The notes under the pieces are model-generated. The model was not told the DNA's origin. It searched no databases and worked only from the letters and a program-made list of their open reading frames with translations. Positions 57,695-64,000 of a stretch of 64,000 nucleotides of DNA are shown here, one piece after another. Position 1 is the first letter of the stretch, and each line of letters begins with the position of its first letter. A program made the translations under genes and the position numbers. Source of the DNA: Phascolarctos cinereus (lineage: Eukaryota > Chordata > Mammalia > Diprotodontia > Phascolarctidae). The stretch is taken from assembly GCF_002099425.1 (NCBI RefSeq), contig NW_018344275.1:62001-126000 (forward strand), read 5' to 3'.

Positions 57695-60604
57695 TTTTTT
57701 TAAAAAATATAAATTTGTTTATTTTTACTTTTAACATTCACTTCCACAAGTTTTTGAGTTCCAAATTTTCATCCCATCTTTCCCCTCCCCCCATCCCAAG
57801 ATGTTATGCATTCTGAATATCCCTTCCCCTAGTCTGTCCTCTCTTCTATCTCTCTCCCCTTCTCTTATCACCTTCCCCTTCTATTTTCCTGTAGGGCAGG
57901 ACAGACTTCTGTACCCCATTTCCTATATTTCTTATTTCCCAGTAGCATGTGAAAACATTTTTTTAAACATATGTTTTTAAAACTTTAGGTTTCAGATTTT
58001 CTCTCTTCCTCCCTCCCCACCCACCCTCAATGAAAAGGCAAGCAACTTAATATAGGTTCTACATGTGCACTTATGCAAAACACTTCCATAGTAGACATGT
58101 TGTGAAAAACTAACTCTACTTCCCTTAATCCTATCCTGCCCTCCCATTTATTCTATTCTTTCTTTTGTCCCTGTTCCTCCTCAGAAGTATTTATTCTGAT
58201 TACCCCTTTCCCAATCTGCCCTCCTCTCTATCATCCCCTGTTCTCTCGTCCCCTTCTCCCCCTATTTTCCTGTAGGGTAAGACAGATTTCCATACCCAAT
58301 TGAATGTGCATGTCATTCCGTCCTTAAGCCAAATCCAATGAGAATAAGATTCACTCATTCCCTCTCACCTTCCTGCTTTCCCTCCACTGTAAGAGACTTT
58401 TCTTTTGTTTTTTTTGTGAGATAATTTACCCATTCTACCTCTCCCTTTCTTCTTCTCTGAGTATAATCTCCTCATCCCTTAATTTTATTCTCCAGATATG
58501 ACCTTAATCTTCAACTCACCCTGTGCCTCTATCTATCTATCTATCTATCTATCTATATCTATCTACATATAATTTTTTTCCTCCAACTACCCTAATACTG
58601 ACAAAGGTCTCATGAGTTATAAATATCATCTTTCCATGCAGGAATGTAAACAGTTCAATTTTAATAAGTCTCTTATGATTTCTCTTTCCTGTTTACCTCT
58701 TCATGTTCCACTTGAGTCCTGTATTTGAAAGTCAAATTTTCTATTCAGCTCTGGTCTTTTCATCAAATGCTTGAAAGTCCTCTATTTCACTGAATGACCA
58801 TTTTTTCCCCTGAAGGATTATACTCAGTTTTGCTGGGTAGGTGATTCTTGGTTGTAATCCTATCTCCTTTGCCCTCTGGAATATTATATTCCATGCTTGC
58901 AGTCCCTTAATGTAGAAACTGCTAAATCTTGTGTTATCCTGATTGTGTTTCCACAGTACTTGAACTGTTTCCTTCTGACAGCTTGTAATATTTTCTCCTT
59001 GACCTGGGAACTCTGGAATTTGGCTACAATATTCCTAGGAGTTTTCCTTTGGGGATCTCTTTCAGGAGGAGATCTGTGGATTCTTTCAATTTCTATTTTG
59101 CCCTCTGGTTCTAATATATCAGGGCAGTTTTCCTTGATAATTTCTTGAAAGATGATGTCTAGGCTCTTTTTTTGATCATGGCTTTCAGATAGTCCAATAA
59201 TTTTTAAATTCTCTCTCCTGGATCTATTTTCCAGGTCAGTTGTTTTTCCAATGAGATATTTCACATTTTTTTAATTTTCATTCTTTTGGATTTGTTCTAC
59301 TGTGTCTGATTTCTCATAAAGTCACTATTTCCAATTGCTCTATTCTAATTTTAAGGAAGTATTTTCTTCAGTAATCTTTTGGACTTCCTTTTCCATTTGG
59401 CCAATTTTCTTTTTAGGGCATTTTTCTCCTCATTGGCTTTTTGGACCTCTTTTGCCATTTGGGTTAGGCTTTTTTAAGGTGTTATTTTCTTCAGTATTTT
59501 TTGGGTCTCCTTTAGCAAGCTGTTGACTTGTTTTTCATGATTTTCTTGCATCACTCTCATTTCTCTTCCCAGTTTTTCTCTTTCCCTTACTTGCTCAAAA
59601 TCCCTTTTGAGCTCTTCCAAGGCCTGGGACTGATTCATATTTTTCTTGGAGGCTTTGGATGTAGGAGCTTTGACTTTGTTGTCTTCTTCTGGTTGTATAT
59701 TTTGATCTTCTTTTTCACCAAAGTAAGATAATATAGTCGCACTTTTTTGTGCTGCTTGCTCATGATCCCATCTAATTACTTGAGTTTTAAACTCTTTGTT
59801 AAGGTAAGAGTCTCCTTCCAATGTGGAGAGTGCACTGTCCCAAGCTTTGGGGGTTTGTACAGCTGTTTTCAGAGATGCTTGTAGGGCCCTGTAAATTTTC
59901 AGTTCTTCCAAGGTGGTATGATAAGGGGTGAGGTGTTTACTCCTTTCCTGGCCTTCTACTACAAGTACTCCTTTCTGTCCTGTAACTGTGAGGAGGGGCT
60001 CCTCTCTACAATCACTACAAACTCCACTAAGCCAGCGCTCCTCCTCACCCCAGCACCACTGCCCAGAACTGTGGCCCAGATCCAAACACAGGCAAAGCAA
60101 GAAATTCCTGCCTCAGCACTGGCAAAGAGATCCCTGCAATCCCTCTCTGATCAGCCACTGAATTCCCCCTCAGTCTGTGGGCCGGAAGCTCGGGAAGCAG
60201 CTGTCCCCCCAGGGCTACGCTCTTCAGGAATGGAGCTGAAATTCTGTCTTCCTCTCTGAGCACCGACAGAAACAGACTTTTCCCACTGACCTTCTGAGTT
60301 GTCTTTGGCATTCGTGGATTGAGGAGTCTGGAAACCTCCACAGCTGCCTGAGATTCAGTCCTCTGAGGCCTGCTCTAGGTTTGCTGTGCCCTGAGCGCCC
60401 ATGCCGCACTGTGCTGTGCTCCCAGCCCAGCACGATACACCTTTCTGATCAATCATCCAGGTTGTCTTGGGCTGGAATTTGTTTCACTCTGTCTTTTTTG
60501 TGGGTTCTGCTGCTTCAGAATTTGTTTAGAGCCATTTTTTATGAGTATTTGGAGGGGTTTGGGGGAGAGCTCAAGCAAGTCGCTGCCATCTTGGCTCTGC
60601 CTCT
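57695..60604 (-). mobile_element. HAL1-like element, full length with target-site duplications
   Basis: 2.9 kb. In reverse: a 5' terminus ggcagagccaagatggcagc (60580-60600), a GC-rich 5' UTR at 60040-60580, then ORF1. The ORF1 N-terminal half and coiled coil lie in an open stretch at 59474-60100 (ALEELKRDFEQVREREKLGR, QENHEKQVNSLLKETQKILK), and the RRM/C-terminal part is at 58884-59264 (LENRSRRENLKIIGLSE, then PRNIVAKFQSSQVKEKILQA). A 1.2 kb pyrimidine-rich 3' region without ORF2 follows, to a T-rich end at 57695. ORF1 is split by at least one frame break. Perfect 15-bp duplications flank it. Confidence 0.88.
58529..58565. repeat. (CTAT)n simple repeat in the HAL1-like 3' region
   Basis: Seven to eight CTAT units with one interruption. 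Confidence 0.93.
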
Positions 60605-60619
60605 CATCTCTGTATTTTC
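60605..60619. repeat. Target-site duplication, right copy
   Basis: catctctgtattttc, identical to 57680-57694. Confidence 0.85.
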
Positions 60620-60825
60620 ATCAGGGATGCGTGGAATTTTTCTATTTCATTTTTGCCCTATAAGATTACACTCAGTTTTGCTGGATAAGTAATTCTTGCT
60701 TTCAATCCTAGTGACTTTCCCTTTTGGAATATCATATTCCCAGCCCCCCCATTCCTTTATCTTGGTAGCTGCTAAACCTTGGGTAATACTCATCTTACTC
60801 CACAATATTTGATTTGTTTCTTTTC

Positions 60826-61479
60826 TTAAAAAATAATTAATTTTTAGTGCTCAGCTTTCACTTCTACAAGGTTTTGACTTCCAATTTTTCTCCCCATCTT
60901 TCTCCTCCCCTAACCCCAAGATAGTGTGCATTCAGATTATCCCTTCTCCTAATTTGCTCTTTGTTCTATCACCCACCCTTCTCTATCCCCTAGCCCTTCT
61001 ATTTTCATGTAGGGTAAGATAGATTCCTATACCCCATTGCCTGTGTATCTTATTTCCCAACTACATGTAAAAACAATTTTTAACATTTGTTTTTAAAACT
61101 TTGAGTTCCAAATTCTCTCCCCTCCTCCTTTCTCACCCACCCTCATTGAGAAGGCAAATAATTCAATACAGGTTATCCATGTGTAGTCATGCAAAATACT
61201 TCCATAATAGTCATATTGTGAAAGACTAACTTTATTTCCCTGCATCTTGTCCCACCTACTGTTCTATTATCTCCTTTGACCCTGTCCCTCCTCAAAATTT
61301 TCACTTCTGATTACCTCCTCCCCTAATCTGCCCTCTCTTCTATCACACCTCCTTTTTATCCCCTTCCCCCATACTTTCCAATAGGATGAGACAGATTTGT
61401 ACCCAACTGAGTGTATATGATATACCCTCCTTAAGCCAAATCAATGAGAATAAGATTCACTCATTTTCTTGTGGGAGCC
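60826..61479 (-). mobile_element. HAL1-like 3' region, cut by the retroviral LTR
   Basis: It matches the start of the element at 57695 onward: cttttacaa-type start, gtgtgcattcagattatccc, cctataccccattgcctgtg, aatacaggttatccatgtgt, ccaaatcaatgagaataaga. It stops sharply at 61479/61480 where the LTR begins. Confidence 0.82.
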
Positions 61480-61944
61480 CGAGTCCTTATGGAAAATCTC
61501 TAAGTCCTTATAGACTTTAGGGGTCAGTATGTATAGAGGCTTGCCTTAGGATAAACGCTCCCATGACTCTTGCCCTAGCTCTGTTTGTTATGGTTTGTTG
61601 ATTCTAAGTTCTCACTCATGCCCAGCCTTCAGACTAGGCGGCTGACTCAGGTAGACAACACTAAGAACTGGGCAGGAATACAATAGACATGAAATTTGGC
61701 ATTAAAACTACTTTCTCATGAGATAGTAAGGATCTTTAGCTGCTTAGATTGTTTATGTTATTAATTAGCACTTGTAGATAATTTCTCATGGTACAAAGAT
61801 GTTTTCTATATAATCTTGTAACCCCTGAAAATAAACTAGTCTTATGAGCATCAGTCTCTGAATCGCCTAGCCCTACTTTTCTTTCTCAGTTCCCCTTCCC
61901 CTTTTTCTTCACCTCTGTGTCGCATATCAGGCTGGCTGCTGGCA
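61480..61944 (+). repeat. 5' LTR of the class II endogenous retrovirus
   Basis: About 465 bp, from TGTGGGAGCC to CTGGCA. It has a TATA-like run at about 61806-61812 and an AATAAA polyadenylation signal at 61830-61835. The left boundary is sharp where HAL1-like sequence stops. The right boundary is inferred from the primer site two bases on. Confidence 0.82.
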
Positions 61945-61946
61945 GT

Positions 61947-61964
61947 TGGCACCCAAACAGGAAC
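61947..61964 (+). other. Retroviral primer binding site, tRNA-Lys3 type
   Basis: tggcacccaaacaggaac sits two bases after the LTR end. It matches the tRNA-Lys3 primer site tggcgcccgaacagggac at 15 of 18 positions; the differences fit age-related decay. Confidence 0.8.
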
Positions 61965-63784
61965 TCACGATTCTTGGATGGGAAAGTTGTAGACCCTGGG
62001 GGTGGGGTAGAAGAAGTTAAGAGAGACACAGAGGCACCTTACAGAATTGGAGCTCCATTACAACTATGGGAAGAGGTAAGGGGATTTATTTGTGTTGAAA
62101 GAAACAGGACATTAGGCTTATTTGGGGATTTCTCTGCTGTCCTTTAAAATGGATCAGAATCAGTTTAAAAATAGAGAGCAGCGCCCTCAAGCTTTCTTTC
62201 CTTTCATTTGGTTAAAGTGTGTTCTCCCTGGAGAAAGGAAAACCATGAAAAGAAAAAATAAAAATAAAAATGAATATTATTTGATTTGTGTAAGGAATTT
62301 CTAGCAAATCCCTCTGAGCTTTTGGATTTTTCTCTGTCATTGTGATATTAGCTGTTCTGTGTGTGTCCTTGTGGTATGAGTGATGTGTCTGATAACCTTT
62401 ACAACTAGGCAGTAAGGATAGCATTTCAGGGGAATGCCGTTTTCTTTCTCTCCTTCCCCCTCCCTAATACCAGCTGCCTACCGGGAGTGGGTGGATGGGG
62501 GGGAGGAGGAGAGGAAAATATTTCATTATTTAGATTATATGATTGGTAAAAGGCAAGAAAGTTTAAACATGCAGGTATGAGAGGTAAGGGTAGAAAGAAA
62601 AGCATAATCTGTTTGCATGAACAGTGTGAACAGAGGGTTTGACGGTAAAAGATTTGGGAACTTTTAAAGAATTGTTGGAAATTTTTTTTCTCTCTCACTT
62701 TACATTCTAAGCTCTGGCCAAGTTTTTGGGTGTGAGGTGAGAGATAAGAAAGATAAGTTGTTGGAAAACTTTCTCTTCCCCTCTTCCACATTCAGCTTTG
62801 GCTGGGTTGTGGCACCCAACTTGGCCAGGCCTGGGGTGTGGGAGAGAGAAAGAGAAAGAGGAAAGGAGGGTGAATTTTTTCCCCTCAGATTAAAAAGAAA
62901 AGTTTTTATGTATTGGAACACAACCAAAAGATAATTTAGTTCATTCTAATTGGTAATGTGTTTGTTTCAAGTTTTAAAAACCTAGTATTTTTTCCAATTG
63001 GTAAACTTTTGTGTTGTTATGTCAATCAATTTTTCATAATTTGGATGTTATTAAATTGTGAATGAAAAGAAACTGAAGTATAGTGAGAAAATTGAGTAAA
63101 ACCAGTTAAATTATTTTTATCAAGCCCTGATAATCTTGTCTTATAATGTTTTATAACTGTCAATTAGAAAATCAGGTATTTCCATCTTTACCTGTAATTA
63201 AAGAACAACTTATAGTTAAAACAATTTGACTATCACTTACAAAAATTACCAGACTGTTAATTAAGTTATTTGAAGTTACTGTTTTAAAGTTAAAACCTAG
63301 AATTTCTAATTACTTATGAGTGAAAGGGAGGCACACAAGACAATTCCCTTTATTTTGTAAGCTTGCCAAAGGCTCCTAGCAACCATCTGTTTGGGCAAGG
63401 TCATCAGCCCTGAGAAAAGAACTTGTTTGTGTTATAGAGCTCCTAAACAATTAATTTAGCTTGCTGAGAAGTTGCAACTTTATGTACAACAGAAAAAATG
63501 ATTTCTAATAATTAACTTTTACACCAGAATAAGTTTAAATTTGAGAAAAAATTGATGCTAAGCAAAATCTCTTATGTATGTGAGTCCTGGCAAATCTTTA
63601 TTACTTGTTACAACTCCATGAGAATAAAATTAACTGTATCTGGCTTTAAGCCATGATTAGTGAAACTTACTGTTTGAGGTAAAAGACTCTTAGGACTATA
63701 AGTAATTTTGTTTTGAGTTTGAATTTGGGTATAGTTGTCTCCGTTAAATCAGTATTTGAAATTTCCCTATTGTGTTCCTTTAAG

Positions 63785-63895
63785 AAGGAATGTTTCCCAC
63801 CATGTGCCAAAATTTTGTTCATAACACTATCAAACCTGTTAGGCAGAGATATTCTCAGACAAAAATAATTCACTATGTGGATAATATACTTTGCA
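63785..63895 (+). pseudogene. Retroviral pol (reverse transcriptase) remnant
   Basis: A short stretch translates to a sequence like the RT palm region of class II retroviruses (PTMCQ, then IKPVRQ, then HYVD). It is a fragment of a broken copy. Confidence 0.72.
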
Positions 63896-64000
63896 ATTGT
63901 TCTACTACTAGCGAACTCTTCTTATTAATGCCTAATAATTCTCATTAATCACCCTTTGCTTACTTTAGACATATTGTTTCACAGTCTACAATTAGACCCC

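Larger units (their letters stand above)
56950..60825 (-). mobile_element. Older HAL1-like element split by a younger one
   Basis: The left piece (about 56950-57694) has HAL1-like inter-region and ORF1-end phrases (gtgagataatgttacccatt, cttgaatctggtgtttgaaa). The right piece (60620-60825) resumes with tttgctggataagtaattct and ttcccttttggaatatcata, the ORF1 C-terminal region. The pieces are continuous once 57695-60604 is removed. The 5' end is missing: another 3' end begins at 60826. Confidence 0.72.
61480..64000 (+). mobile_element. Endogenous retrovirus fossil, class II (betaretrovirus-like), 5' part, runs off the window
   Basis: It starts with a TG...CA long terminal repeat (61480-61944), then a primer binding site and a leader with a splice-donor-like aggtaagg at 62074-62081. 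A short reverse-transcriptase remnant is recognisable at about 63785-63895. The copy is broken and looks internally deleted, since pol sequence lies only about 2 kb from the LTR and I see no gag. It interrupts a HAL1-like element, so it is younger than that element. The 3' LTR, if any, is beyond the window. Confidence 0.85.

Noticed and set aside
59474-60100. A 208-codon open frame on the minus strand as a novel gene
   Set aside because: Its C-terminal half is the L1/HAL1 ORF1p coiled coil, its N-terminal half is read-through of the element's 5' UTR, and it lies inside a HAL1-like element with target-site duplications.

Overview
The window is vertebrate nuclear DNA and looks like a marsupial (metatherian) genome. 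The evidence is the repeat load: tRNA-derived SINEs ending either in AAC repeats or in poly(A), old MIR and L2 copies, and many L1 and half-L1 (HAL1-like) copies of the type found in marsupials. I cannot tell the species.

Gene region, 3.4-26.7 kb, + strand. This holds exons 2-13 of one cytochrome P450 of the CYP3A subfamily. All 12 exons have canonical AG/GT borders, keep one reading frame and end in a stop at 26672-26674. Eleven coding exons up to the stop-containing one match the human CYP3A4 lengths I know; exon 9 is two codons longer. With the usual 71-nt exon 1 the protein would be 505 residues. Exon 1 and the promoter are not visible and probably lie upstream of base 1. The introns carry MIR and L2 copies, marsupial SINEs, L1 fragments, and one ORF2-less L1 that landed inside a SINE and is flanked by a perfect 19-bp target-site duplication.

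Intergenic region, 26.7-41 kb. This is a patchwork of L1 fragments on both strands, an ORF2-less HAL1-like element sitting in an older L1, and a CR1/L3-like 3' end.

Duplicated region, 41.1-43.6 kb, + strand. A partial copy of the CYP3A gene holds only exons 10 and 11 with their flanking intron sequence. It is a pseudogene: exon 10 has a frame-breaking C/T expansion and has lost its GT donor. A retrocopy that I recognise as PPDPF sits in its intron 10 and is absent from the same place in the intact gene.

Right-hand region, 43.6-64 kb. An L2 piece is followed by a nearly full-length but decayed minus-strand L1, an older L1 whose segments are out of order, a younger ORF2-less L1 nested in it, and a HAL1-like element with a perfect 15-bp duplication nested in an older relative. 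From 61480 to the window end lies the 5' part of a class II (betaretrovirus-like) endogenous retrovirus fossil with one LTR, a tRNA-Lys3-type primer binding site and a reverse-transcriptase remnant.

The only likely functional host gene is the CYP3A gene. I found no convincing novel biological system. The most useful points are the CYP3A duplication with its nested retrocopy, and the repeated occurrence of L1 copies without ORF2.
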